A stretch of 64,000 nucleotides of DNA from Gordonia humi (GCF_014197435.1 NZ_JACIFP010000001.1:3844001-3908000); one strand, 5' to 3'. Shown: positions 1-8,586, counted from the stretch's first letter. The notes: generated by a model from the letters alone, not told the origin. Translations and numbers: made by a program.

Positions 1-1018
1 CCTTGCCCTCGAGAACGCAGGTGATCGGCGACATCTCCGTCTGACCGAACACGGCGACGTTGACCGCGTCCGGAAAGGTCTCGTTCATCGCGTTGAGGAC
101 GGTGTCCGACGCCGGTGCCGCACCCCAGGAGATGACCCGCAGTTTGAGGTCGCGCGGGCGGGCCCGCTGTGCGGCGCATACGGCCTGCCACTGCGCGGGC
201 ACCAGAAAGATCGAGGTGGTGCCCTCCTTCTCGAGGGTGTCGAGCATCTCGTTCGGATCGAAGGCCCCCAGCGGGTGGATCACCGCGAGGGCGCCCATGT
301 AGAACAGCGGGGTCATGGCGCCGAGTCCGGCGATGTGAAACATCGGCGCGACGCACGAGCCGATGTCGTCGGCACTGGTGCTCAGGGCCTGCAGCGTGTT
401 CAGCGCCTGCGCCTGCAGATTCTGGTGGGTGAGCATCGCCCCCTTGGGCTTTCCCGTCGTGCCCGAGGTGTACATGATCAGCGCGACGGTGTCCTCCGGG
501 ATGTCGATGTCCGGCAGGTCGGACGCGTCCTCGGCGACGAGGGCCTCGTAGTCCAGGTGGCCCTCGCTCTGCGCGCCCCCGACGACGATCGTGTGGTCGA
601 TCGCAGCGGTCGTGGCCGCGACGGCATCGGCCAGCGGCGCGAGCATCGTCTCGGTGGCGATCACCTTGGCGCCGGAGTCGGCCACCAGGAAACCGATCTC
701 CGGCGGCGTCATACGGATGTTGACCGGGACCGGAATAGCGCCGATCAGGTTGGCGGCGAGAGTCAGCTCCACGTACTCGGTGCGGTTGAGCATCAGGACC
801 AGGATGCGGTCGCCGAACTCCACGCCCCGGCGGCGCAGTGCGGCCGCGAGGGCGTGGGTGCGCTCGTCCAGTTCACGCCAGGTGGTGGTCTTTCCCAGGA
901 AGCGGAGCGCCGCCTTGTCCGGCTGCATCGCCGAATGACGTCGCACCTGATTGTTCCAGTGGTTGCGGCGCGATCGCTGCGGCTCGGCGTTCAGGGCGAA
1001 GCCCAGGGCGTCGGTCAT
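1..1018 (-). CDS. Acyl-CoA synthetase (AMP-binding), C-terminus cut by window edge
   Basis: This is the N-terminal 339 residues of an ANL-superfamily ligase. Such enzymes activate a carboxylic acid with ATP and load it onto CoA. The P-loop-like signature YTSGTTGKPKGAML and the later motif FGQTEMSP are visible on the minus strand. The ATG at 1016-1018 starts MTDALGFALN. The stop lies left of the window, so the full length (usually 500-550 residues) cannot be judged. It follows the enoyl-CoA hydratase gene on the same strand after 62 bases, which suggests one acyl-CoA activation and oxidation operon. The substrate cannot be read from the sequence; short or medium-chain FadD-type is my inference. 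Confidence 0.9.
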   Translation of the reverse strand, partial: MTDALGFALNAEPQRSRRNHWNNQVRRHSAMQPDKAALRFLGKTTTWRELDERTHALAAALRRRGVEFGDRILVLMLNRTEYVELTLAANLIGAIPVPVNIRMTPPEIGFLVADSGAKVIATETMLAPLADAVAATTAAIDHTIVVGGAQSEGHLDYEALVAEDASDLPDIDIPEDTVALIMYTSGTTGKPKGAMLTHQNLQAQALNTLQALSTSADDIGSCVAPMFHIAGLGAMTPLFYMGALAVIHPLGAFDPNEMLDTLEKEGTTSIFLVPAQWQAVCAAQRARPRDLKLRVISWGAAPASDTVLNAMNETFPDAVNVAVFGQTEMSPITCVLEGK

Positions 1019-1080
1019 GAAGTACTCCTCGGTGGTTGTGCGCGGCGCGCGGAATCTACTGGAAGGTGGCGACAACGGAG

Positions 1081-1878
1081 TCAGTGTTTGGCGAATCCGG
1101 CGAGGATCTGTTGGAACTGCGGCGACTGCAGGAGTGCGGTCTGACCGGCGATCTCGCGGGCGATCGCCTCGTCGTACCCGCCGAGCGAGTGCGCGTCGAG
1201 TGCGGACTTGGTCGTCTTCAGCGCCTCGGGAGAGGCTCGGAGCAGTCGTCCGAGCGCACGATCGACCTGAGCGGAGAGTCCCTCCTCGTCGTCGGCGACG
1301 GCGGTGAGCAGTCCCGCATCGAAGGCGTCGGCGGCCGGCAGCTTCTCCCCCAGCAAGGCCATCGCATTGGCTCGCGCGCGGCCGAGCGAGGCGGTGAAGA
1401 GCGCCGACGCACCGCCGTCGGGCATCAACCCGATGTTGACGAACGCCAGCAGGAAGTACGAACGAGCCGTCGCGTAGACGAGATCGCAGGCCACGGCCAG
1501 GGATGCGCCGATTCCGACGGCCGGACCGTCGACGGCCGCGACGACCGGAACCCGCAGCGAACGGACCGCGCCGATCAGGTTCGACCCGTTCTCGATGATG
1601 CCGCGCGCCTGTGACTCGTCGAAACCGCCGCCGGCCGCGGCGTCGTCCGCCATGCCGGCGACGTCGGCGCCCGCGCAGAACGATCCGCCCCGCCCCGAGA
1701 TCACGACTGCGCGGATGTCCGTCCGCGCCGCCCACTCGTGACACACGGTGATGAGTCGGGCTGACGCCGCGCCGTCGAGAGCATTCATCTGCGCGGGCCG
1801 ATCGATCTCCAACCGAGCGACGCCGTTCTCGTCGACACCGTCCCTGACACCGTCGATACATCCGGTCTGCAAGCTCAT
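1081..1878 (-). CDS. Enoyl-CoA hydratase/isomerase family protein
   Basis: A 265-residue crotonase-fold protein, the usual size of single-domain EchA proteins, which hydrate or isomerise enoyl-CoA in fatty-acid breakdown. Crotonase features are visible: an SGRGGSFCAGADV oxyanion-hole segment and a downstream PVVAAVDGPAVGIGASLA segment. The ATG at 1876-1878 is chosen because GAGGTG lies just upstream and the protein then begins MSLQTGCIDG; a longer frame to 2004 lacks conserved sequence. It is probably co-transcribed with the ligase that follows and is divergent from the TetR gene at 2058. The acidic catalytic pair of true hydratases is not clear, so isomerase or another crotonase activity is possible. 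Confidence 0.9.
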   Translation of the reverse strand: MSLQTGCIDGVRDGVDENGVARLEIDRPAQMNALDGAASARLITVCHEWAARTDIRAVVISGRGGSFCAGADVAGMADDAAAGGGFDESQARGIIENGSNLIGAVRSLRVPVVAAVDGPAVGIGASLAVACDLVYATARSYFLLAFVNIGLMPDGGASALFTASLGRARANAMALLGEKLPAADAFDAGLLTAVADDEEGLSAQVDRALGRLLRASPEALKTTKSALDAHSLGGYDEAIAREIAGQTALLQSPQFQQILAGFAKH

Positions 1879-1962
1879 CACACCTCGAATCGGATACACG
1901 CCCGTTTGCGAACTGCCCACACAGTACCACCGGAAGTGATCGAACTCATGCGAACATTCATT

Positions 1963-1998
1963 AACTTTATTAGAGCATAAGTTTTCTTCACCTGGTGA
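1963..1998. promoter_or_regulatory. Candidate TetR operators between echA-like and TetR genes
   Basis: The 179-base divergent intergenic region has two inverted repeats. The first is AACTTTAT (1963-1970) against ATAAGTT (1977-1983), with one base unpaired. The second is the perfect 11-mer TCACCTGGTGA (1988-1998). Both lie in an unusually AT-rich stretch. TetR proteins commonly bind such palindromes in their own divergent promoter; the assignment to the neighbouring regulator is inference. Confidence 0.45.
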
Positions 1999-2057
1999 TA
2001 ACATGAATATTGGCGTTGATCATGAAGTTCATCGGCCATTCGATAGCATGGACTGCC

Positions 2058-3233
2058 ATGACTGCCCGACCATCGCCGACACCGCGGACACGCACTCGGC
2101 CCGCCGATCGTCGCGAGATGGTGCTCAAAACCGCATCGGACGCGTTCGGCGCACGCGGGTACGCCGCGACACGACTGATCGACATCGCCGATGAGGTCGG
2201 GATCTCGGCTCCGGCCCTGTATCGACACTTCCCCACCAAGTACGACCTGTTCGCCGCGGCGGTCGACCGACTGTCCGAGGACGTGAGCACCGCCGTCGCC
2301 GAGGTGACCGCATGCGACGATCCCCGCGACGAACTGCGCGCGGTACTCGCCGCATTCACCGAGACCTTCCTCGATCACCGGGTGTCGGGGAATCTGTACC
2401 GCTGGGAGCAGCGCGTTCTCCGTGAGCCCGATCGGGTCCGGACCCGCGAGGCGCGCATCGGCCTGCACCGTCGACTGCGGTCGCTGATCGAAGCGGCTCG
2501 TCCGGGCCTCGTGCGACCGTCGGCCGATCTGTTGACGGTCGCCGCACTCTCGGTGGCCGCGAGTCCGGCGACGCATCGGGTGACGATGCCGCGACGCGCG
2601 GCGACCGATCTCGTCGCGGGGGCCGCGATGACGCTTCTCGACGTCGACCTCCCCGCCCCGACGCCGACCCCCGCCGAGAGTCCGGGCCTGGTTCCGGCCG
2701 GACGTCGCGAATCGATCCTGGCGGCCGCCGTCGCTCTGTTCGCCCACGAGGGCTTCCACGAGGTGACCGTCGAGGACATCGGCGCCGCGGTCGGGTTGCC
2801 CGCGTCGGGGGTGTATCGACACTTCTCGTCGAAGTCCGCGATCCTCACCGCGTCGCTGTGGCGCACCGCGGACCGGACGACCGACGCGGTCGCGTCCGCG
2901 CTGGCCCGCGCTCAGACCCCCGAGCAGGCGCTGTTCTCGCTCGCGAGCAGTTACAGCACACTCTGTGTCGACGACCCCGACATCATGTCGGTCTACCTGT
3001 CGGGCACGGGATCACTGCCGGACGACGAACTCCGTGCGCTGCGGCGACAGCAGCGCACCACCGTCGACGAATGGGCGACGTGGGTGGTCCGCGCGCGGCC
3101 CGACCTGACCGCCCCGGCCGCGCGGTTCCTCGTCCACGCGAGTCTCAACCTGGCCGGCGACCTCGTGATCGGCCGCCCCGACGTCGATGCGCCGACTGTC
3201 GCGGCCGCGTCGGCCGCCGTCCTGCTGGGCTGA
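2058..3233 (+). CDS. Double TetR-family transcriptional regulator (two HTH domains)
   Basis: The 391-residue protein is about twice the normal TetR length. It carries two complete N-terminal-type HTH modules. One is near residues 20-70 (DIADEVGISAPALYRHFPTK) and the second near 213-262 (DIGAAVGLPASGVYRHFSSK). Each is followed by its own helical region, so it reads as a fused tandem TetR. Start MTARPSPTPR at 2058 is preferred over the 2010 start because the earlier 16 residues look like untranslated promoter sequence. It is divergent from the acyl-CoA hydratase/ligase genes and probably represses them in response to an acyl-CoA or related ligand; that role is inferred from position. Fused TetR pairs are known in actinobacteria but are a minority form. 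Confidence 0.9.
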   Translation: MTARPSPTPRTRTRPADRREMVLKTASDAFGARGYAATRLIDIADEVGISAPALYRHFPTKYDLFAAAVDRLSEDVSTAVAEVTACDDPRDELRAVLAAFTETFLDHRVSGNLYRWEQRVLREPDRVRTREARIGLHRRLRSLIEAARPGLVRPSADLLTVAALSVAASPATHRVTMPRRAATDLVAGAAMTLLDVDLPAPTPTPAESPGLVPAGRRESILAAAVALFAHEGFHEVTVEDIGAAVGLPASGVYRHFSSKSAILTASLWRTADRTTDAVASALARAQTPEQALFSLASSYSTLCVDDPDIMSVYLSGTGSLPDDELRALRRQQRTTVDEWATWVVRARPDLTAPAARFLVHASLNLAGDLVIGRPDVDAPTVAAASAAVLLG

Positions 3234-3239
3234 ATCGGT

Positions 3240-3926
3240 TCAGATCACATCGAGGTCGGACACCAGCCATCGCCCGCCCTCGCGGGTCAGGGTCAGTTTC
3301 ACCCGCGACGGATAGGGACCGTCCCCGGTGCCGAGCGCCGGCGCTTGCGGACTGGTCACCGTGTTGTCCAGGGCCACCAGGACGACGGCCTCGTTCGGGG
3401 TGATCGACACGATCCCCGCGGTCTCGGCACTGCCCTTCGACGACGCCTGGACCGCGTCGTTGCCTTTGCGCGCCTCCTGAGACGACGTGATGTACCGGTC
3501 GGCGAACGCCGGCGTCGAGATCTCTCGGATGCGCCGATCCAGGTCGTCGTACTTGCCGGTGTCGTACGTCAGCATCTGCGCCGCATACTCCTTCGCGTCG
3601 CGCAGCGCACCCGCCCGGTCGAGATCGCCGGAGTCGTCGTCGGTCCCGGAGAACGCGAGGTATCCGAACACCGCGGTCGTCACGGCGAGTACGACGACGA
3701 GGGCCGCCAGCACACCGACGAGGGTCCGGCCCGCACCGCGGTCGCCGACCCGGCCGGTGCCCGTGGCGTCGGAGTCGTCACCGGCGGGCTCCTCGTCGAG
3801 GTTCGTCGCCTCCTCGACGTTCTTCGCAGCCTCTCCGGCGCGGATCTGTTCGCGCCGCGCACGATTGGCCGCGAGGAAGTCATCGCCGTCGAGAGAGGTC
3901 GGCTCGTCGCCGGGAGTTGTGGCCAT
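3240..3926 (-). CDS. Membrane-anchored Mce-associated-like protein
   Basis: A 228-residue protein with a charged cytoplasmic N-terminus rich in Asp and Glu, one membrane segment at about residues 68-92, and an extracytoplasmic domain of about 130 residues. The layout (short acidic tail, single TM helix, NTF2-like domain ending in a GGRWLVSDLDVI-type strand) matches Mce-associated membrane proteins of Mycobacteriales. No mce operon is nearby, so it is an orphan. The ATG at 3926 is supported by a TACATT -10 box on the minus strand (3934-3939) seven bases before it, typical of a leaderless mRNA. Convergent with the TetR gene, six bases apart. Specific function unknown. Confidence 0.8.
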   Translation of the reverse strand: MATTPGDEPTSLDGDDFLAANRARREQIRAGEAAKNVEEATNLDEEPAGDDSDATGTGRVGDRGAGRTLVGVLAALVVVLAVTTAVFGYLAFSGTDDDSGDLDRAGALRDAKEYAAQMLTYDTGKYDDLDRRIREISTPAFADRYITSSQEARKGNDAVQASSKGSAETAGIVSITPNEAVVLVALDNTVTSPQAPALGTGDGPYPSRVKLTLTREGGRWLVSDLDVI

Positions 3927-4021
3927 GCGCCCCAATGTAGCGGTCACCGACGGCCCCACCCGCCGCAGCCTCGTCGACCATCCCCCGGCGGGCACGGCGA
4001 ATATCGCCCTGAGCAGACGTT

Positions 4022-4051
4022 TTGCATCGATCTGGATCCATGGGCTAGAGT
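4022..4051 (+). promoter_or_regulatory. Promoter of tRNA-Asn
   Basis: TTGCAT at 4022-4027 and TAGAGT at 4046-4051 are separated by 18 bases and lie 24 bases before the tRNA 5' end. This fits a sigma-70-type promoter. Confidence 0.6.
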
Positions 4052-4075
4052 TTCATCTCGGTTCGGAAAGAGCAA

Positions 4076-4148
4076 TCCCCCATAGCTCAATTGGCAGAGC
4101 AGCCGACTGTTAATCGGCAGGTTATTGGTTCGAGTCCAATTGGGGGAG
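4076..4148 (+). tRNA. tRNA-Asn (GTT)
   Basis: A full cloverleaf can be folded. The acceptor arm is TCCCCCA with TGGGGGA. The D arm reads AGCTCAATTGGCAGAGC. The anticodon stem is GCCGA/TCGGC around the loop CTGTTAA with anticodon GTT. The T arm has GGTTCGAGTCC. The discriminator base is G, and CCA is not encoded. A promoter lies before it and a strong terminator just after it, so it is a single-gene unit. Confidence 0.97.
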
Positions 4149-4152
4149 CATC

Positions 4153-4182
4153 AGAAGCCCCGCAGTCGTCTGCGGGGCTTCT
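4153..4182 (+). terminator. Rho-independent-type terminator after tRNA-Asn
   Basis: A perfect 13-bp stem AGAAGCCCCGCAG / CTGCGGGGCTTCT with a TCGT loop starts five bases after the tRNA. Few T residues follow. Because it is symmetric it may also stop the convergent AraC gene. Confidence 0.85.
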
Positions 4183-4216
4183 TACGTTTCTCCGCCCGAT
4201 CGCGGGTCGATCGCCC

Positions 4217-5236
4217 TCACAACGGCTCCGCACGAGGTGCGAGCGCGCGCAGCGCGGCACGCTGAGCCTTGGGGGTGCACCCGAACCATCGCTTGCAGCT
4301 TCGGGTGAACGTGCTCTGCTCGGAATACCCGAGTTGCTGCGCGATCTCGGCGACCGACAAGTCGACTCGCGGCAGCAGGTCGATCGCGGTCTCCCGGCGT
4401 GAATCGTCCACGAGTTGTTCGAAACTGGTGCCCAGTTCCCGGAGTCGGCGCTGCAGCGTGCGCGGATGCGTCATGAGAGCACCTGCGACCGTCGACAGAT
4501 CGGCTCGGCCGAGCGGTATCAGTTTCTCGACGAGTTCGTGGACGTGCTCATCGATGTCGAGATGACGATGCTGGCCGCCGAGGAAGCGCTGAGCGAGCGC
4601 GTGAGCCTGGTCGTCGCCGCCCTCGATCCGTTGCCGTAGCACGCTCGTCGGGAATGTCAGAGAGTTGAACTCTTCGCCGAAGGACGTCGGCGCCCCGAAA
4701 TAGTCGAGATAGACGTCGGTGTCGGACATCCGTCGATGCTGGAACGTGACCCGCTCCGGCCGGAAGCGACGACCGGCCAGCATCTCGAACATCCCCAGGA
4801 TGACCCCGAGCGCCAACTCGTGCAGATGGGCCCGATAGGACAGCCGTGCGAGCGTGATGGTGAAGGTGAACGTCGACGTCCGGCCGGTGGTGAACATGTC
4901 CGCTCGGATAGCCGGACTGTAGGTGTGCAGATATTTGATGACCCCCAACAGCCCGGCCTCGACCGTGTCCGCATTGCGAGCGAGCACCGCGATCGGCCCC
5001 ATCATCTCCAGACTCTGCACACGGGCGACCCGCAGACCGAGATCGGTGATGCCGAGCACCTCCGACGCCCGGCCCACCAGGGCCGTCAACGAGCTGTAGG
5101 TGATGAACCGGTTGTAGTCCCCGACGACTCCGGCGGGAACGCCCGCCCACGCCATCAACTCCTCGGCGTCCCCGCCGTGCTGTCCAATCAGTTCCGGGAT
5201 GTTGATCAGACCAGACGCTCGCACCAGATCACCCAT
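4217..5236 (-). CDS. AraC-family regulator (OruR/ArgR-like ligand domain)
   Basis: A 339-residue regulator. The N-terminal two-thirds resembles the Arabinose_bd/OruR-type sensing domain (LMAWAGVP, MMGPIAVLARNADTV). The C-terminal ~100 residues form the AraC double HTH, with VAGALMTHPRTLQRRLRELG and VAEIAQQLGYSEQSTFTRSC. ATG 5236 is preferred over 5305: the 23 extra residues are unlike the family, and a TTGACA (5272-5267) with a weak -10 places a possible transcript start near the codon. It is divergent from the cupin and acyl-CoA ligase genes and likely activates them in response to an aromatic or fatty acid; the inducer is unknown. Confidence 0.92.
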   Translation of the reverse strand: MGDLVRASGLINIPELIGQHGGDAEELMAWAGVPAGVVGDYNRFITYSSLTALVGRASEVLGITDLGLRVARVQSLEMMGPIAVLARNADTVEAGLLGVIKYLHTYSPAIRADMFTTGRTSTFTFTITLARLSYRAHLHELALGVILGMFEMLAGRRFRPERVTFQHRRMSDTDVYLDYFGAPTSFGEEFNSLTFPTSVLRQRIEGGDDQAHALAQRFLGGQHRHLDIDEHVHELVEKLIPLGRADLSTVAGALMTHPRTLQRRLRELGTSFEQLVDDSRRETAIDLLPRVDLSVAEIAQQLGYSEQSTFTRSCKRWFGCTPKAQRAALRALAPRAEPL

Positions 5237-5251
5237 GTCGTCAAGTGTCAA

Positions 5252-5270
5252 AACATTGTCGCAACATGTC
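5252..5270. promoter_or_regulatory. Direct repeats, candidate AraC-family binding sites
   Basis: Two direct repeats, AACATTGTC (5252-5260) and AACATGTC (5263-5270), lie in the divergent promoter region between the AraC gene and the cupin gene. A further TGTCAA repeat occurs at 5246-5251 and 5267-5272. AraC proteins generally bind direct repeats, so these are the likely operator half-sites. Confidence 0.4.
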
Positions 5271-5365
5271 AAGAGTTTCCCTCGGATCGATGTGACGATG
5301 GACACGTGAAGCCCAGTCGATCACGACTGTGCAGACACACAGAACCACGAGATCCAGGAGAATCC

Positions 5366-5863
5366 ATGACCACGACATTCGACGTTCCGCTCGCTCTGAC
5401 CATGCAGACCAACGACACCCCGTGGGCGCGCGACGTCCTCGCTCCGGGCCTGTCGATCCAATTGCCGGTCGCCGACATCGAAGGCGGCTTCCTCGTCGTC
5501 AATACGCGCTTCGCGCCCGGTACGGTGCTACCCACCCACCTGCACACCGGAGCCGTCCACGGGTACACGACGAAGGGCAGCTGGCACTACCGTGAGTACG
5601 GCGCGGCCTCGATGAACACGCCCGGGTCGTACATCTACGAGCCGGCCGGTTCGACCCACACGCTCGTCGCCAGTACGGAAGAGGTCACCGAAGCGCTCTT
5701 CATCATCCACGGAGCGTTCCTCAACTACGACGAGGACGGAAACTACGTCGGCCACTTCGACGCCGCGGTCACTCGCAAGGTGTATGTCGACACGCTCGAA
5801 CAGCAGGGGGACGAGATCCCCGACTTCGTCATCGGCGGCAACTGCACCTACGGGCGTCGCTGA
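5366..5863 (+). CDS. Cupin-domain dioxygenase-like protein
   Basis: A 165-residue single-domain cupin of the 2,4'-dihydroxyacetophenone dioxygenase type, iron-dependent enzymes that cleave C-C bonds next to an aromatic ring. Candidate metal ligands are H58 and H60 in THLH, with H65 where many cupins have Glu, and H98 in PAGSTH. AGGAG precedes the ATG by five bases. The acyl-CoA ligase gene follows after 33 bases, so the two probably form an operon: a cleavage product acid could be activated to a CoA thioester. The true substrate is not deducible. Confidence 0.82.
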   Translation: MTTTFDVPLALTMQTNDTPWARDVLAPGLSIQLPVADIEGGFLVVNTRFAPGTVLPTHLHTGAVHGYTTKGSWHYREYGAASMNTPGSYIYEPAGSTHTLVASTEEVTEALFIIHGAFLNYDEDGNYVGHFDAAVTRKVYVDTLEQQGDEIPDFVIGGNCTYGRR

Positions 5864-5896
5864 CCGGATCGCCGGGCCGGATCACGAGGAGGAATT

Positions 5897-7465
5897 GTGA
5901 CGCACGAGAATATCGCCGCCGCACTCGACCGAGCCGAGCAGTTGTTCGGCGACGCCGAGGCGGTCGTCGACGGCGACCTGCGTTGGACCTATGCGGAGTT
6001 GGCCCAGCGAGTGCGATCGTTCGACGGCGCACTGGACGGATTCGGCCTGGCGAAGGGCGACGTCGTGGGAATGCTGGCGCACAACAGTGCAGCTCACGTC
6101 GTGGCCTGGCTCGGTGTGCCGCGCAGCGGCCGAGTGCTCAACGAGATCAACACCCGACTCGCGCCCGCCGAGCTCGCATTCATCATCGACGACTCGTCGA
6201 CGCGGGTGCTCATCGTCGACGATGCGTTCCTGGACGTCGGCCGAACGCTGCTGGCGGAGAGCTCCGACGTGGACCGGCTCGTCTACGCAGGCCGCGGCGA
6301 GTGTCCCGACGACTGTGCCAGTCTCGTCGAGATGACTCGATCCGATCGCGAGCCGCGACCGCTCGTCGTCGGCGGCGACGACGTCGCGGGCGTCTTCTAC
6401 ACCGGCGGCACCACGGGCCGGCCGAAGGGAGCACTGCTGAGTCACTCGAACCTGGTGGCCAATGCGAAACACGCGCTGATCAACCTCGGGTACACCGAAC
6501 ACGACCGTTATCTACACGCCGGGCCGATGTTTCATCTCGCGGACGGCGCCTCGACGGTCGCGCTGACCTGGGTCGGCGGCACGCACGTGATCATGCCCGG
6601 ATTCGCACCGCGCCCGTGGTTGGAACTCGTCGAGGCGGAACGCGTGTCGCGCGCCATGCTGGTCCCGACGATGATCAGCATGCTCCTCGCCGACGGGGTG
6701 CCGGACGACATCGACATCAGCTCACTCGACTCCGTGCTCTACGGCGCTTCGCCGATGCCTCAAACGGTCCTCGCCGAGGCGTTCGACAGACTCGGATGCG
6801 ACCTGTGCCAGGTGTACGGCATGACCGAGGGATCGCCGATCATCACCTTCATGACGCACGAGGACCACCGGCGCGGTCTGACCGACGACGATCCGGTGGC
6901 CCGCACCCGCCTTCGCTCCGCCGGACGGCCCGTCGTCGGTGTCGATCTGGAGATCCGGGACGCGGCCGGTGCCTCCGTCCCCGCCGGTCAGGTCGGCGAG
7001 ATCGTGGTCCGAGGCGCCAACATCATGCTCGGCTACCTCAACCGGCCCGAGGAGACCGCCGAGGTCCTGCCCGGTGACGGGTGGTACCACAGCGGTGACA
7101 TGGGGTACGTCGACGACGGCGGGTACGTCTTCGTGGTCGACCGCCTGAAGGACATGATCATCAGCGGCGGTGAGAACGTCTATTCCACCGAGGTCGAGAA
7201 CGCCCTGTACCGTCACCCCGACGTCCAAGAGGTCGCGGTCTTCGGAATTCCGGACCCACGGTGGGGTGAGGCCGTGCACGCGGTCGTTCTGATGCGTTCG
7301 GGCAGCGTCACGACGGGAGACGACCTGCGTTCGCACGCTCGCGAGCTGATCGCGGGCTACAAGGTTCCGCGAGTGGTCCATCTGACACCCGATGCTCTGC
7401 CTAAATCCGGTGCCGGCAAGATCCTCAAGCGGAACCTGCGAGACCAGTACTCCGGCTCGCACTGA
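5897..7465 (+). CDS. Acyl-CoA synthetase (AMP-dependent ligase)
   Basis: A 522-residue ANL ligase of full family length. It shows YTGGTTGRPKGALL (P-loop-like A3 motif), a YGMTEGSP motif, HSGDMGYVDD (A7), and KDMIISGGENVYSTEVE before the C-terminal lysine loop PKSGAGKILKR. GTG 5897 is chosen because AGGAGG lies just upstream. It is the second gene of the cupin operon under the divergent AraC protein. Probably activates a fatty or aromatic acid; the 4-coumarate/long-chain type cannot be separated by eye. Confidence 0.93.
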   Translation: MTHENIAAALDRAEQLFGDAEAVVDGDLRWTYAELAQRVRSFDGALDGFGLAKGDVVGMLAHNSAAHVVAWLGVPRSGRVLNEINTRLAPAELAFIIDDSSTRVLIVDDAFLDVGRTLLAESSDVDRLVYAGRGECPDDCASLVEMTRSDREPRPLVVGGDDVAGVFYTGGTTGRPKGALLSHSNLVANAKHALINLGYTEHDRYLHAGPMFHLADGASTVALTWVGGTHVIMPGFAPRPWLELVEAERVSRAMLVPTMISMLLADGVPDDIDISSLDSVLYGASPMPQTVLAEAFDRLGCDLCQVYGMTEGSPIITFMTHEDHRRGLTDDDPVARTRLRSAGRPVVGVDLEIRDAAGASVPAGQVGEIVVRGANIMLGYLNRPEETAEVLPGDGWYHSGDMGYVDDGGYVFVVDRLKDMIISGGENVYSTEVENALYRHPDVQEVAVFGIPDPRWGEAVHAVVLMRSGSVTTGDDLRSHARELIAGYKVPRVVHLTPDALPKSGAGKILKRNLRDQYSGSH

Positions 7466-7492
7466 TGGGCCACCCGGCACAGCTCACGCAGT

Positions 7493-7524
7493 CAATGGCC
7501 TCGACCTCGCGGTCGAGGCCATTG
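7493..7524 (+). terminator. Terminator after the acyl-CoA ligase
   Basis: A perfect 14-bp stem CAATGGCCTCGACC / GGTCGAGGCCATTG with a TCGC loop begins 28 bases after the ligase stop codon. Confidence 0.85.
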
Positions 7525-7687
7525 GTCTTCCCACACGCCACCCGGTGCCGTCGATGGCCCGGCGTCCACTGTTCGGGTGAAATTCCACCGTCGTCGTACC
7601 GTTCGTCGAACGATGCGATCGCCCGGTAGTTACCATTTCCCGGGGCTTGTCACACCGTCGATCGCCCCGCCGACCGAAGGTGCCGCC

Positions 7688-8227
7688 ATGATGAACCGTC
7701 CGATCCGATGCGCCGCTTCGGTGTTCGCCGCGGCCTTCGCCGCGCTCGGCGTCGCGTCGTGCGGCAGTGACACGGGCACGGCGGCGATGCCGAGCACGGT
7801 GACCGTGACCGCGACGACGACCGAAACGATCACCGCGCGGCCGCGGTCCACCGAGCGCGCCGCACCGACGGCGAGCACCACGACCGAGGCCGTCGAGGCG
7901 ACGACCCGAACGCCCGCTCGGACGACGTCCGCCGACGCGATGAGCGCGTCACGACGCAACGCGGTACAGAAGGGCCGCGACTATCTCGACATGTCGGCGT
8001 TCTCGCGACAGGGGCTCATCGAACAGCTCGCCTACGAAGGATTCACTGAGAGCGACGCGACCTTCGCCGTCGACTCTCTGTCCCCGAACTGGACGCAGCA
8101 GGCGAAGAAGAAGGCGGCCGAATACATGGAGATGACCGCCTTCTCCCAGCAGGGCCTCGTCGAACAACTCGTCTACGAGGGTTTCAGCCAGGCACAGGCC
8201 GAGGCCGGTGCGGCCAGCCAGTTCTGA
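7688..8227 (+). CDS. Ltp-family lipoprotein with two host-cell-surface repeats
   Basis: A 179-residue exported lipoprotein. It has a signal peptide with lipobox GVASC, a Thr/Ala-rich linker of about 80 residues, and two C-terminal Ltp repeats. Each repeat is about 45 residues with a Y-L/M-x-M-S/T-A-FS-R/Q-QGL-I/V-EQL pattern. This is the helix-turn-helix-like domain PF07553. In the streptococcal prophage protein Ltp the domain blocks phage DNA injection; in actinobacteria the role is mostly untested. ATG 7688 gives the lipobox at the right distance; the second ATG at 7691 is equally possible. It stands alone, after a terminator and before a 305-base gap. Confidence 0.85.
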   Translation: MMNRPIRCAASVFAAAFAALGVASCGSDTGTAAMPSTVTVTATTTETITARPRSTERAAPTASTTTEAVEATTRTPARTTSADAMSASRRNAVQKGRDYLDMSAFSRQGLIEQLAYEGFTESDATFAVDSLSPNWTQQAKKKAAEYMEMTAFSQQGLVEQLVYEGFSQAQAEAGAASQF

Positions 8228-8495
8228 GACCGTCACGCGCGCGGAGCGATCGGCGCCCCACCGCCGGAACGGATCCACCGGGGACGTGGTCGGCCCGTCG
8301 ACAACGCCGACATTCCGTGTCGCGACCGTCAGTCCTCGACCGTTCGCGACAGCACCGAGGAAGCGGATCCACCACCGGCGACGTTCGTCCGGCATCGAGT
8401 CCGCCCCGGACCCTCGCATGGTCCGACGGCCGCGATCGATCAGGTGATCCCGCCCTCGGTACGCGGCGAGTGACGCCGATCGACGACGATTCCGG
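8228..8495. other. Intergenic region without a supported gene
   Basis: No reading frame here has convincing codon use or family sequence. Arg-rich frames on both strands look like shadows of GC-rich DNA. A promoter and leader ORF for the next gene start at 8496. Confidence 0.5.
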
Positions 8496-8525
8496 TCGAC
8501 AACCGCGCCACCGCGCCCCTACCCT
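8496..8525 (+). promoter_or_regulatory. Promoter for leader ORF and FBP gene
   Basis: TCGACA (8496-8501) and TACCCT (8520-8525) are spaced by 18 bases. The expected transcription start falls at or next to the GTG at 8533, so the first codon would be at the 5' end of the transcript. Confidence 0.5.
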
Positions 8526-8532
8526 GGTCACC

Positions 8533-8586
8533 GTGACCTCACGAATGCAAGGAGTCGTCGGCGCCCATCGCGCCGCATCGAGATGA
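8533..8586 (+). CDS. Putative 17-residue leader peptide
   Basis: GTG 8533 opens a 17-codon frame (MTSRMQGVVG then AHRAASR) ending in TGA at 8584-8586. It sits seven bases after a TACCCT -10 box, the layout of a leaderless ORF. It is followed by a hairpin and then the EF-G-binding-protein gene at 8665. Short leaderless ORFs control antibiotic-tolerance genes by attenuation in several actinobacteria, so a cis-regulatory leader is plausible. Nothing shows that the peptide is made or acts in trans. Confidence 0.35.
   Translation: MTSRMQGVVGAHRAASR

Noticed and set aside
7600..7612. CGTTC-GTC-GAACG palindrome before the Ltp gene, considered as an SOS box
   Set aside because: Half-sites are in the wrong order and spacing for the mycobacterial LexA site TCGAAC-N4-GTTCGA.
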